64,000 nucleotides of DNA from Micromonospora humi (GTDB lineage Bacteria > Actinomycetota > Actinomycetes > Mycobacteriales > Micromonosporaceae), in the NCBI RefSeq assembly GCF_900090105.1, contig NZ_FMDM01000001.1:600913-664912 (forward strand), in the 5' to 3' direction. Positions 37,527 to 45,641 of the stretch are shown piece after piece. The position numbers and the translations under genes were made by a program. Position 1 is the stretch's first letter. Each line of letters opens with the position of its first letter. The notes beneath the pieces were generated by a model. The model was given only the letters and a program-made list of their open reading frames with translations. It searched no databases and had not been told where the DNA came from.

Positions 37527-39389
37527 GTGACCCTGGAAGCAGAGCGCACTCTGCGCGACGAGGACCTGACCGGGCTCGCGGAGCTGGCCGCGCAGCTGCG
37601 GGTGGACGCGATCCGGTGCAGCACGATGGCCGGCTCCGGCCACCCCACCTCCAGCCTCTCCGCCGCCGACCTGCTGGCCGTGCTGGTCGCCCGGCACCTG
37701 CGCTACGACTGGTCCTTCCCCGGCAACCCCGGCAACGACCACCTGATCTTCTCCAAGGGCCACGCCTCACCGCTCCTGTACGCGGTGTTCCGGGCCGTCG
37801 GCGCGATCAGCGAACAGGAGCTGTTGGAGACCTATCGCAGGGCCGACTCGCGCCTGCAGGGCCATCCCACCCCGGTCCTGCCCTGGGTGGACGTCGCCAC
37901 CGGCTCGCTCGGGCAGGGCCTGCCGGTCGGTGTGGGCGTGGCGCTCGCCGCGCAGTATCTCGACCGGTCACCGGCGCACGTCTGGGTGCTCTGCGGCGAC
38001 AGCGAGACCACCGAGGGCTCGGTCTGGGAGGCGCTGGACAAGGCCGGTCACTACGGGCTGCGCAACCTCACCACCGTCGTCGACGTCAACCGGTTCGGCC
38101 AGCGCGGCCCGACCGAGCTGGAGTGGGACCTGGACACCTACCGTCGGCGGGTCGAGGCGTTCGGCTGCCGGGCGATCGTGGTCGACGGCCACGACCTCGG
38201 CGCGGTCGACGAGGCGTACGAGCAGGCCCGGCACGCCACCGGACCGACAGTGGTGCTGGCCCGCACGGTCAAGGGCAAGGGCGTACCCGAGATCGAGGAC
38301 GACCCGTCCTGGCACGGCAAGGCGCTCGACCCCGAGCGGGCCGACCGGGCCGTACGGGCGCTCGGCGGGCCGCGCCGGATCCGGGTCGCCGGACCGAGGC
38401 CGTTCACCGTGCCGCGCGCCGAACCGGTCGCGCACCGCCGGCCGGAGCTGCCCCGCTACGAACGCGGCGCGACGGTCGCCACCCGCGACGCGTACGGCGA
38501 CGCGCTGCGCGCCCTGGGCGCCGCCCGGCCGGACGTGGTCGCCCTCGACGGGGAGGTCGCCGACTCCACCCGGGCCGACCGCTTCGCCGCCGCGTACCCG
38601 GACCGGTTCTTCCAGATGTTCATCGCCGAACAGCAGCTGGTCGCCGCCGCCGTCGGCCTGGCGGTCCGCGGCCGGCGGCCGTTCGCGGCCACCTTCGCCG
38701 CGTTCTGGTCCCGGGCCTACGACTTCATCCGGATGGCCGGCGTCTCCCGCGCCGACATCGCCCTGGTCGGCTCGCACGCCGGCGTGGAGATCGGCCCGGA
38801 CGGCCCGTCCCAGATGGGGCTGGAGGACGTCGCCGCGCTGCGCGCGGTGCCCGGCTCCACGGTGCTCTGCCCGGCCGACGCGGTCTCCTGCGCGGCCCTG
38901 GTCGCCCAGCTGCCGGACCGTCCCGGGGTGTCCTACCTGCGTACCACCCGCGGTGCCTACCCGGTGCTCTACGACGACGGCGAGGCGTTCCCGATCGGCG
39001 GCAGCCGGGTGGTGCGCGACGGCGGCGACGTCGCGCTGCTCGGCGCCGGCGTCACCGTGCACGTCTGCCTCGCCGCCGCCGACGAGCTGACCCGGGAGGG
39101 GATCGACGCCCGCGTGGTCGACCTCTACTCGATCAAGCCGGTCGACCGGGACCGCCTGCTGGAGACGGTCCGGGACACCGGCGGCCGGCTCGTGGTGGTG
39201 GAGGACCACTACCCGGAGGGCGGCCTGGGCTCGGCCGTGCTGGAGGCGCTGGCCGACCTGGCCGAGCCGGTACGCGTCCAGCACCTCGCGGTACGCGGAC
39301 TGCCCGGCTCCGGCACCCCGACCCAGCAGCTCGACCGCGCCGGCATCGGCGTGCACGCGGTCGTCGCCGCCGCGCGCGCCCTGGCGTAA
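37527..39389 (+). CDS. Transketolase, single-chain compact form
   Basis: A 620-residue thiamine-diphosphate enzyme that moves two-carbon units between sugar phosphates. The first domain has G-H-P-T-S-S near residue 38 and the ThDP motif G-D-S-E-T-T-E-G near 158, ending N-R-F-G-Q. The second (pyrimidine-binding) domain from about 315 has the catalytic E in M-F-I-A-E-Q-Q, and the C-terminal domain follows. At 620 residues it is nearer in length to animal-type transketolase (about 620) than to common bacterial ones (about 660-700), so it may be a paralogue beside the main tkt. No pentose-phosphate genes are adjacent. Confidence 0.92.
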   Translation: MTLEAERTLRDEDLTGLAELAAQLRVDAIRCSTMAGSGHPTSSLSAADLLAVLVARHLRYDWSFPGNPGNDHLIFSKGHASPLLYAVFRAVGAISEQELLETYRRADSRLQGHPTPVLPWVDVATGSLGQGLPVGVGVALAAQYLDRSPAHVWVLCGDSETTEGSVWEALDKAGHYGLRNLTTVVDVNRFGQRGPTELEWDLDTYRRRVEAFGCRAIVVDGHDLGAVDEAYEQARHATGPTVVLARTVKGKGVPEIEDDPSWHGKALDPERADRAVRALGGPRRIRVAGPRPFTVPRAEPVAHRRPELPRYERGATVATRDAYGDALRALGAARPDVVALDGEVADSTRADRFAAAYPDRFFQMFIAEQQLVAAAVGLAVRGRRPFAATFAAFWSRAYDFIRMAGVSRADIALVGSHAGVEIGPDGPSQMGLEDVAALRAVPGSTVLCPADAVSCAALVAQLPDRPGVSYLRTTRGAYPVLYDDGEAFPIGGSRVVRDGGDVALLGAGVTVHVCLAAADELTREGIDARVVDLYSIKPVDRDRLLETVRDTGGRLVVVEDHYPEGGLGSAVLEALADLAEPVRVQHLAVRGLPGSGTPTQQLDRAGIGVHAVVAAARALA

Positions 39390-39448
39390 GGCGTAAGGCG
39401 GGGCCCCCGCTTAACGCATTCGGTAGAGGAGGGGGCCCCGCTTAACAC
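39390..39448. repeat. GGGGCCCC / TTAAC intergenic repeat (family 1, copy A)
   Basis: Two related half-units, GGGGCCCCCGCTTAACGC and GGGGGCCCCGCTTAACACC, flank the linker ATTCGGTAGAG. Each half holds an internal palindrome around GGGCCC. It lies between the convergent transketolase and VOC genes. The same pattern appears at 41176 and 52642. Confidence 0.75.
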
Positions 39449-39464
39449 CCCTGCCCGGCTCCGC

Positions 39465-39851
39465 TCAGCTGGCCAGGTGCAGGAACGACCACTGGTGGCC
39501 GTCGAGGTCCCGGAAGCCCCGCATGTAGAGGTAACCGAGATCCTGACCGGGCCCGAGCGCCGTGCCGCCCGCCGCGCTCGCGCGGTCCACCAGCGCGTCG
39601 ACCTGCTCGCGCCGCTCCACGCCCAGCCCGACGATCACCTCCCGCGCGGCCGCGGTGTCACAGGCCGGCACGCCGGCGAACGCCGCGAAGGCCGCCGCGG
39701 CGTGCAGGACCAGATGGGTGCCGCCGAAACTGAGCTGCGCGCTGTCCGCGCCCGGCGGGTGAGGCGTGGCGGTGAAGCCGAGCGCACTGAAGAACGCCGC
39801 CGCGGCGTCCAGATCACGGACCGGGAGGTTGACGTACGTGGCGCCGGTCAT
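39465..39851 (-). CDS. VOC-family (glyoxalase-like) protein
   Basis: A 128-residue protein with the two beta-alpha-beta-beta-beta halves of the vicinal-oxygen-chelate fold: N-L-P-V-R-D-L-D-A-A-A-A-F-F-S-A-L-G-F at the start and D-L-D-G-H-Q-W at the end. The canonical metal positions are not all obvious (only the late D-G-H-x-W is clear), as is common in the PhnB/Bleomycin-resistance-like subgroup, so enzyme activity is uncertain. It overlaps the SRPBCC gene by 4 nt and is the second gene of a two-gene operon. Confidence 0.88.
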   Translation of the reverse strand: MTGATYVNLPVRDLDAAAAFFSALGFTATPHPPGADSAQLSFGGTHLVLHAAAAFAAFAGVPACDTAAAREVIVGLGVERREQVDALVDRASAAGGTALGPGQDLGYLYMRGFRDLDGHQWSFLHLAS

Positions 39852-40546
39852 CGGGCCGCCTCCCGCTCCAGCAGGTCCTTGAGCGCGCCCAGCCGGTCGC
39901 GCCAGTACGCCTTGAGCCGGTCGGCCTCATCCGCGTCGGTCAACTTCTCGTGCAGCACGGCTACCCGTGCCTTCGACCCGGTCACCGGCGTCAGACCGAC
40001 CACGATCCGGCTCGGTCCGCCGGCCCAGTCCGCCCGGAACGTCTTCGGCGCGGTGGCGGTGCGCACCCGCACCTCCACCCCGGGCAGCCAGCGCCGGCGC
40101 GTCGGTTCGTCGGCGAACGCGTGGAACAGCGTCTCGACCGGTACGGCGACCGTCCGGCTGCCGGTCGCCTCGAACCCGCCGCCCCGGCGCTGGCCGGGAG
40201 CGCGTAGTCCGCGCGCCTGTTCGTAGCCGACCGTGACGGTCTGCGCCCACCAGCCCGGCACCCCGTGCTCGTCGGCCAGCCAGCGGGCCGTCTCGGTGTG
40301 CGTGCGAGCGACCGCGCCCCACGCGTCGAGCCGGGCGAACCATCCGGCCCAGTCGAGGCCGGTTCGCTCGCGCAGCAACGCGTCGGAGATCCGGTCCTGC
40401 TGGGTCCGCCCGGCGGCTCGCGGCCCGGTCGGCGACCGGTGCGCCCCGGCCTTGGTGAGCAGCTGCCGGCGAGCGATGGTGTAGCTCTCGCCGGTCTTGT
40501 CCATCCGGGTGCGTACCCGGGTCTTGAACGACTTCTGACGGGTCAT
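39848..40546 (-). CDS. DUF4287-type plus SRPBCC (AHSA1-like) domain protein
   Basis: A 232-residue protein in two parts. Residues 1-95 match the DUF4287-like helical region (K-S-F-K-T-R-V-R-T-R-M and W-L-A-D-E-H-G-V-P-G-W-W-A-Q), and residues about 115-225 form an SRPBCC/START-type lipid-binding domain ending in W-R-D-R-L-G-A-L. Such proteins bind small hydrophobic molecules; the ligand is unknown. It is the first gene of the operon with the VOC protein. A candidate -10 TACACT lies about 180 bp upstream on the minus strand (40724-40729). Confidence 0.8.
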   Translation of the reverse strand: MTRQKSFKTRVRTRMDKTGESYTIARRQLLTKAGAHRSPTGPRAAGRTQQDRISDALLRERTGLDWAGWFARLDAWGAVARTHTETARWLADEHGVPGWWAQTVTVGYEQARGLRAPGQRRGGGFEATGSRTVAVPVETLFHAFADEPTRRRWLPGVEVRVRTATAPKTFRADWAGGPSRIVVGLTPVTGSKARVAVLHEKLTDADEADRLKAYWRDRLGALKDLLEREAAR

Positions 40547-40754
40547 CGCGCGCTCCCTGTCACGGCGCGGCCGGGGAACTCACGCTTCCGTCGACCAGGC
40601 CGTGTGCGGCTGACGCGCAGGCGGTCAGGTGTCGCGTCCCGAGGACTCAGGGCCCCCTTTGCCTCCGTGGACCGGCGGCGTGAGCGCCGGGGTGGAGGTG
40701 TGGCGCGGGACGGCGCTGGCCCCAGTGTAGACCGGAGCGCCGCAGCCGTCACCG

Positions 40755-41144
40755 TCACTCCGGCAGCGCGTCGAGGTAGACCCAGCGGCCTTCCTCGCGG
40801 GCGAAGCGGCTCCGCTCGGCCAGTACGCCGGCCCGGCCGCCCTCGCGGTAGTGCGCCCGGAAGCGGACCGTGCCGGTGCTGTCGAACAGGCCACCCTGCC
40901 CGGTCTCCAACACCTCCAGCCGGGTCCACCGGGTGCCCGGGTCCAGCTGCACCCGCGCGGGCCGGGTGCGGGAGTGCCAGCTGTGCCGCAGGTAGTCGGC
41001 GTCGCCGAGGGCGAACGCGCTGAACCGGGACCGCATCAGCGCCTCGGCGGTGGCCGCCGTCGCTGCGCCCCGGTGCACCGGGGCGCAGCAGTCCTCGTAG
41101 GGCCGGCCGGAGCCGCACGGGCAGGCCGTTGCGCGTGTCACCAT
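40755..41144 (-). CDS. YchJ-like (UPF0225) SEC-C motif protein
   Basis: A 129-residue protein. The N-terminal SEC-C zinc-binding motif (C-P-C-G-S-G-R-P-Y-E-D-C-C, residues 8-20) is followed by the YchJ core (A-L-M-R-S-R-F-S-A-F-A, then the W-T-R-L-E-V strand and R-F-A-R-E-E-G-R-W-V-Y). It is an NTF2-like fold with unknown role. The start codon is ATG 41144 on the minus strand with no strong Shine-Dalgarno sequence; a copy of repeat family 1 begins 32 bp upstream. Confidence 0.9.
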   Translation of the reverse strand: MVTRATACPCGSGRPYEDCCAPVHRGAATAATAEALMRSRFSAFALGDADYLRHSWHSRTRPARVQLDPGTRWTRLEVLETGQGGLFDSTGTVRFRAHYREGGRAGVLAERSRFAREEGRWVYLDALPE

Positions 41145-41175
41145 CCGACGATTCTCGCCCGCCGCCGGAACGTGC

Positions 41176-41259
41176 GAGGAGGGGACCCCGCTTGACGCAT
41201 CCGGTTAGAAGGGGCCCCATCTATACCCAGCGCGTTAATAAGGGGCCCCTCCTTACACC
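41176..41259. repeat. GGGGCCCC / TTAAC intergenic repeat (family 1, copy B, extended)
   Basis: Contains three GGGG(A/C)CCC cores. The first half aligns with copy A (GACCCCGCTTGACGCAT, then CGGTTAGA), the second with copy C (GTTAA, then AGGGGCCCC and CCTTACACC). It fills the space between the divergent YchJ and kinase genes. Confidence 0.75.
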
Positions 41260-41304
41260 TGCGGGGCGGCGGGCGGCAGCGCGGCGCACTAGGGTCCGGG
41301 GAGC

Positions 41305-42366
41305 ATGAGCGTGAGTCCGACGCGGCGTGACCTCGATCCGGAGCAGGTGCGCCGCTACCTGACCGCCTCGCTCGGCCCGGCCGCCGAGGCCGCCGACTGC
41401 GGGCCGTTGGCCGGCGGGGGGTTCGCCGCGGTGTGGTGGGCACGCCTCACCGACGGCCGCGACGTGGTGCTCAAGGTCGGGCCGCCGCCGCACGTGCCGC
41501 TGCTGCGCTACGAGCGCGACATGATCGGCGCGGAGGCGCGTTACCTGCGCCTGGTGGCTGCCCGGGCGCCCGGGGTGCCGGTGCCGTCGCTGCTGCACCA
41601 CGGTCGCCACCCCGACCTGGGCGACTGGCTGCTCACCGCGCGCCTGCCCGGCCGTACCCTCGCCGACCTGACCCGGGCCGGCGCGGACGTCGGGCCGCTG
41701 CGGGCGGAGTTCGGCCGGGCGCTGGCCGCGCTGCACGTCGTCACCGGCGACCGGTACGGCTACGACGGCGGCCGTGCCGCCGCGGCCACCTGGCGGGACG
41801 CCTACACCGCGATGGTGGACGACCTGCTCGCCGACGCGGCGGACTGGGCGGTGCCGCTGCCCGCGCCCGCGACCCGGATCCGGGAGCTGGTCGCCCGGCA
41901 CGCGACCGTCCTCGACGTGGTACGCCGGCCGGCGTTGCTGCACTTCGACGGCTGGGCCGGCAACGTGCTGGCGGTCGACGGGCCGGACGGGACTCCCCGG
42001 CTCAGCGGCCTGGTCGACGGCGAACGGCACCTGTGGGGCGATCCGCTGCTGGACCTGGTGTCGCCGCTGCTGTTCCGCCGCGCCGAGGACGAGCCGGACG
42101 ATCCGCTGGTGCGGGCCTACCGGGCGGTGGCGCCGTTCCCGCTGGACGCCGGCGCGCGGCGGCGGCTCGGCCTCTACCGGCTGCACCTCTATCTGCTGAT
42201 GACCGTGGAGATGCCCAGCCGAGCCATCACCGCCGAGTCGGACCCGGGTCGGGTCGCGCTGTTGGCCGAGCTGCTCGACGCCGAGTTGTCCGACCTGGCC
42301 CGGCCGGTCACAGCCAACCCGAGCGGCGGAACAACCGGTGCAGCGTCACCGCCAGCGTCGCCATGA
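41305..42366 (+). CDS. APH-family phosphotransferase (aminoglycoside/fructosamine kinase-like)
   Basis: A 353-residue kinase-fold protein. Seen: a glycine-rich strand (L-A-G-G-G-F-A-A-V-W-W-A), the ATP-binding lysine strand V-V-L-K-V-G, the catalytic loop H-F-D-G-W-A-G-N (His213, Asp215, Asn220) and the metal-binding aspartate region L-V-D-G-E. The last differs from the usual D-x-D. Members phosphorylate aminoglycosides, fructosamines or choline; I cannot assign the substrate. The last 20 codons overlap the CorA gene on the other strand by 59 bp, so the C-terminus may be shorter in function. Confidence 0.85.
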   Translation: MSVSPTRRDLDPEQVRRYLTASLGPAAEAADCGPLAGGGFAAVWWARLTDGRDVVLKVGPPPHVPLLRYERDMIGAEARYLRLVAARAPGVPVPSLLHHGRHPDLGDWLLTARLPGRTLADLTRAGADVGPLRAEFGRALAALHVVTGDRYGYDGGRAAAATWRDAYTAMVDDLLADAADWAVPLPAPATRIRELVARHATVLDVVRRPALLHFDGWAGNVLAVDGPDGTPRLSGLVDGERHLWGDPLLDLVSPLLFRRAEDEPDDPLVRAYRAVAPFPLDAGARRRLGLYRLHLYLLMTVEMPSRAITAESDPGRVALLAELLDAELSDLARPVTANPSGGTTGAASPPASP

Positions 42367-43402
42367 GCAGCAGCGCGCCGCCGTAGCCGTAGCGCCAGTG
42401 CAGCTCCGGCATGTGCGCGAAGTTCATCCCGTAGACGCCGGCCACCGCGGTCTGCGAGGCGGCGATCGCCGCCCACGCCGCGATCCGGCGCATGTCGTCG
42501 TTCTGCTCCACGGCGAGCTGCGCCAGCCGGGACTGCACCAGCGAGGTGAGCAACTCGTCGTAGGCGCCGATCCGTTCGACCGCCCGGGCCAACCCGTCGG
42601 CCACGGCGGCGAAACGGTGCCGTAGCGCGGCCGGCGGGCCGCCGTCGGGGGAGTCCAGCAGCGCGCGCAGCGGCGCGGTCAGCGGCAGCACCGCGCGTTT
42701 GAACTCCACCACCTCCCGCTTGAGCTGGTAGAGGTGCTGGATGTCGGCGCCGTGCTCGCGGGCGAAGACGCTCTCCTCGACCCGCTCCAGGTCGCGCTCC
42801 AGGTGTTCGGCGACCTCCAGGTAGAGCTCGACCATCCGGGCGCAGACCGCGTACCCCACCGCCCACGGCCCCTGGGCCAGCACGTCCGGGCGGCGCTGCA
42901 CCTCCTCGCGCACCGGCGCGAGCGCGCCGGTGGCGCCGTGCCGCACGGTCAGCGCGAACCGCTCGCCGAGGAACACCAGCACGTCGCCGGTGTCGACCAC
43001 CTCCGAGGTGGCGGTCAGCTCGGTGTGCTCGACGTAGCCGGCGCTGCGCAGCACCAGCAGCGTCACCTCGCCGTAGCGCCGCACGGTGGGCCGGTGCCCG
43101 TCGGCGAGCGCCTGCGCCACCGCCGCCTCGTCGAGCCCGAACGTCCGCCCGACCGCGGCCAGCACCGCGGCGCCGGGCTCGTGCAGCCCGAGCCAGACGA
43201 AGGTACGCCGGCCGCGGCGCGCCCGGTCGTACGCGTCGGCGTAGTGCGGCCGGCCCGGCTCCCGCCGCCCCGCCACGTAGACCGCGCAGTCGACCACCGC
43301 GTCGGGGTTCACCCGGCGCGGGCGGGGCACGGTCGCCTCGTCGCGCCGCAGCAGCCGCCCGACGAGGACGGGCAGCCGTGGCCGCCACCGGATCCGGTCC
43401 AC
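42308..43402 (-). CDS. CorA-family magnesium/divalent cation channel
   Basis: A 364-residue protein of the CorA pentameric channel family. The large N-terminal cytoplasmic domain (about 1-300) is followed by two C-terminal helices with the pore signature Y-G-M-N-F at 324-328 and the short loop M-P-E-L between them; the second helix ends the chain in basic residues. It imports Mg2+ or Co2+. GTG 43402 has GGAGG 6 nt upstream; the frame is open much further upstream but other genes occupy that DNA. Its 3' end overlaps the kinase gene. Confidence 0.93.
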   Translation of the reverse strand: MDRIRWRPRLPVLVGRLLRRDEATVPRPRRVNPDAVVDCAVYVAGRREPGRPHYADAYDRARRGRRTFVWLGLHEPGAAVLAAVGRTFGLDEAAVAQALADGHRPTVRRYGEVTLLVLRSAGYVEHTELTATSEVVDTGDVLVFLGERFALTVRHGATGALAPVREEVQRRPDVLAQGPWAVGYAVCARMVELYLEVAEHLERDLERVEESVFAREHGADIQHLYQLKREVVEFKRAVLPLTAPLRALLDSPDGGPPAALRHRFAAVADGLARAVERIGAYDELLTSLVQSRLAQLAVEQNDDMRRIAAWAAIAASQTAVAGVYGMNFAHMPELHWRYGYGGALLLMATLAVTLHRLFRRSGWL

Positions 43403-43476
43403 CGCAACCTCCGCCCGCCGGGAAACCGACGGCCTACCGTACGGCCCGCCGGCGCCCCGGCGGTGTCCGGCCCGCG

Positions 43477-44136
43477 TCAGCGGACGGCGGTGGCGAAGAC
43501 CACGATGTTGTCGGGATAGCTGCCGGTGCGCGGGTTGAACCGCCCGCCGCAGGTGATCAGGCGCAGCCGGGCCGCCGCCCCGCCGCCGTACACCCGCTCG
43601 GTGGGGAAGCGGTCCTTCGGGTACGCCCCGACACCGTCCACGGTGAACGCCGCGGTCCGGCCGTCGGCCCGCACGATCCGCACGGTGTCGCCGGGGCGCA
43701 GCCGGCCCAGGTCGAAGAAGACCGCCGGTCCGCGTTGCGAGTCGACGTGCCCGACCAGCACCGCGTTGCCGGCCTGGCCGGGCGCGGGACCGGGGCGGTA
43801 CCAGCCGGCCACCTCCGGGCGCTCCAGCGGCGGCACCTCCAGCGCGCCGTTGTCGTCGGTGGCGACCGGCACGATGTCGGCGTCGACGCCGATGCGGGGG
43901 ATGGTGATCCGGACCGGTGCCGAGCGGGGGAACGTCGGGCCGGCGGAGCCGGGCTGCTCGGTGGCCGGTGCGGCGGAGGTGCCGGGTTGCGGCGGCGACG
44001 CCGAGGTGCTGCCGAGGCCGGCCGAGACCAGTCCGACGCCGGCGGCGCCGGCGAGGGTCACGGCGGTGACGACGACAGCGGTGCGGGCCCGCGACGGCCG
44101 GGCCGTGCGGCGGTTCGACGAGGACACCGGTTCCAC
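43477..44136 (-). CDS. Class F sortase
   Basis: A 219-residue exported transpeptidase: membrane anchor at residues 20-42, a flexible Pro/Ser/Thr stretch, then the sortase domain with His130 (L-V-G-H-V-D-S), Cys196 (L-I-T-C-G-G) and Arg203 (F-N-P-R-T-G). These residues cleave a sorting signal and attach proteins to the cell wall. A probable substrate with a C-terminal anchor is encoded just upstream on the same strand, but separated by a hairpin. ATG 44136 is 23 bp from that hairpin. Confidence 0.93.
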   Translation of the reverse strand: MEPVSSSNRRTARPSRARTAVVVTAVTLAGAAGVGLVSAGLGSTSASPPQPGTSAAPATEQPGSAGPTFPRSAPVRITIPRIGVDADIVPVATDDNGALEVPPLERPEVAGWYRPGPAPGQAGNAVLVGHVDSQRGPAVFFDLGRLRPGDTVRIVRADGRTAAFTVDGVGAYPKDRFPTERVYGGGAAARLRLITCGGRFNPRTGSYPDNIVVFATAVR

Positions 44137-44158
44137 CTCCGTCCGACGTGGACGCGGT

Positions 44159-44185
44159 GCCCGCGCCGGTCGGGCCGGCGCGGGC
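44159..44185 (-). terminator. Hairpin between sortase substrate and sortase genes
   Basis: GCCCGCGCCGG and its complement form a perfect 11-bp stem with loop TCGGG, in the 68-bp space. It may reduce read-through so that the substrate is made in excess of the sortase. Confidence 0.6.
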
Positions 44186-44204
44186 GATCCACTGGGTGAG
44201 CCGT

Positions 44205-44690
44205 TCAGGCGGTGGCGCCCGCCCGCCGCCGGCGACGAAGGAGGACGTACGTCCCGCCGGCGACCGCGCCCGCGGCCAGCGCGCCACCCGCGACCAGGAC
44301 TCCGGTGTCGCCGTCCCGGCCGCCGGCGCCGGCCTGCGCGCCGCCGATCGGGGTGACGGTGAACGTGGCGCTGCCGCCGTCGCTGCCGTCGCCGCAGGTG
44401 GCGGCGACCGTGTACGTGCCGAGCGTGAACCCGGCGGTGAACAGTTCGGCGCTCAGCCCGCCGCCCGCGGCGGCCGTGGTGGATCGGACGTTCTGGTCGC
44501 GGTCCGGTCCGGTGACCCGGAAGATCGCGTCACCGGCGTTCGGGTTGCACGTCGTGGTGAGCACGACCGTGCCGCCGACCGGGGTGGTGGCGGGTGAGAC
44601 TCTGGTGTCCGCCAGTGCGGCGGCCGGGAGCAGCAGTGTGCCGAGGCCCACGCCGACCGCCGCCGATCCGAGAAATGACTGTGCCTTCAT
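44205..44690 (-). CDS. Exported wall-anchored protein, probable sortase substrate
   Basis: A 161-residue protein with an N-terminal signal peptide (residues 1-27, ending A-A-L-A-D), a small beta-rich domain with two cysteines (T-C-N-P-N near 48 and A-T-C-G near 98) and a C-terminal anchor: a glycine-rich region, a hydrophobic helix (A-G-G-A-L-A-A-G-A-V-A-G-G-T-Y-V-L-L) and five arginines. There is no LPxTG, but this tripartite tail is what sortases use. ATG 44690. Position next to the class F sortase is the main argument for the pairing. Confidence 0.78.
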   Translation of the reverse strand: MKAQSFLGSAAVGVGLGTLLLPAAALADTRVSPATTPVGGTVVLTTTCNPNAGDAIFRVTGPDRDQNVRSTTAAAGGGLSAELFTAGFTLGTYTVAATCGDGSDGGSATFTVTPIGGAQAGAGGRDGDTGVLVAGGALAAGAVAGGTYVLLRRRRRAGATA

Positions 44691-44896
44691 CCGCGTCTTC
44701 CCTCACTTTTCGTCCGCTGTCTGCGTGGGACGTCGTTCGGGTGGCCAACTCCGTGACTAGCACCGGTGTGGCCAACACTAGGAGGGTTGCGACGGTCACT
44801 GGGGGTAATTGAGAAATCTTCGTTGCCGTCCGGTGTTCCCCGTCTCGCCGCCCACGACGGACATGCCGCCCCGACCGGCGCAGAGCGGACGAAAGC

Positions 44897-45568
44897 TCAT
44901 CGGGACGGGCGTTCGGGCCGGACCAGCCCGGTGTCGTACGCCAGCACCACCGCCTGGATCCGGTCGCGCAGGCCCAGCTTGGTGAGGATCGCGGAGACGT
45001 GCGTCTTCACGGTGGCGGTGCTGAGGTGCAGCCGGGCGGCGATCTCCGCGTTGGACAGGGCGCGCGCGGTCAACGTGAGCACCTCCACCTCGCGGGCGGT
45101 CAACGCGGCCAGGGCCCGCTCGGCGGTCGGCGCCGGGCCCGGCAGCCGGCCGGCGAACCGGTCCAGCAGCCGCCGCGTCACGGTCGGGGCCAGCAGCGCC
45201 TCGCCCCGGGCCACCACCCGCACCGCCTCCGCCAGGTCGGCCGGGCGGGTGTCCTTGAGCAGGAAGGCGCTCGCCCCGGCCCGCAGCGCCGCGTAGACGT
45301 GCTCGTCGACGTCGAACGTGGTGAGCATGACGACGCGGGCGGGGCTGCCGGCGGCCACCAGCTCGCGGGTCGCGGCGATGCCGTCCTGCCGGGGCATCCG
45401 CACGTCCATCAGCACCACGTCGGGCCGGGTGCGCGTGGCCACCGCGACCGCCTCGACGCCGTCCGCCGCCTCGCCCACCACGGTCAGGTCGGGCCGCGCG
45501 TCGAGGACCATCCGCAGCCCGGCGCGGATCAGCTCCTGGTCGTCGGCGACCACCACCCGCACAGTCAC
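44897..45568 (-). CDS. NarL/FixJ-type response regulator
   Basis: A 223-residue regulator with Asp55 as acceptor (V-V-L-M-D-V-R-M-P-R) and a C-terminal HTH (L-T-A-R-E-V-E-V-L-T-L-T-A, then T-V-K-T-H-V-S-A-I-L). GTG 45568 is preceded by GAGGAG, contained in one copy of a 20-bp direct repeat (45575-45594). It lies 63 bp downstream of its kinase gene. The approximately 200 bp downstream of it, up to the sortase substrate gene, show no further gene. Confidence 0.93.
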   Translation of the reverse strand: MTVRVVVADDQELIRAGLRMVLDARPDLTVVGEAADGVEAVAVATRTRPDVVLMDVRMPRQDGIAATRELVAAGSPARVVMLTTFDVDEHVYAALRAGASAFLLKDTRPADLAEAVRVVARGEALLAPTVTRRLLDRFAGRLPGPAPTAERALAALTAREVEVLTLTARALSNAEIAARLHLSTATVKTHVSAILTKLGLRDRIQAVVLAYDTGLVRPERPSR

Positions 45569-45574
45569 AGGCCA

Positions 45575-45641
45575 CTCCTCGCGCTCACCGGACCATCTTC
45601 CGTTCGCGACTGCGGGGCTCGCTCCTCGCGCTCACCGGACC
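45575..45641. repeat. Two 20-bp direct repeats around the kinase stop codon
   Basis: CTCCTCGCGCTCACCGGACC occurs at 45575-45594 and 45622-45641. The second copy contains the kinase stop (45632-45634) and the first supplies the ribosome site of the regulator gene, so the spacer looks like a small duplication. Confidence 0.8.

Noticed and set aside
40547..40754. A small gene or RNA in the 208-bp gap
   Set aside because: No open frame with a start and ribosome site, and no stable hairpin, is visible; only a candidate minus-strand promoter (TACACT) is present.
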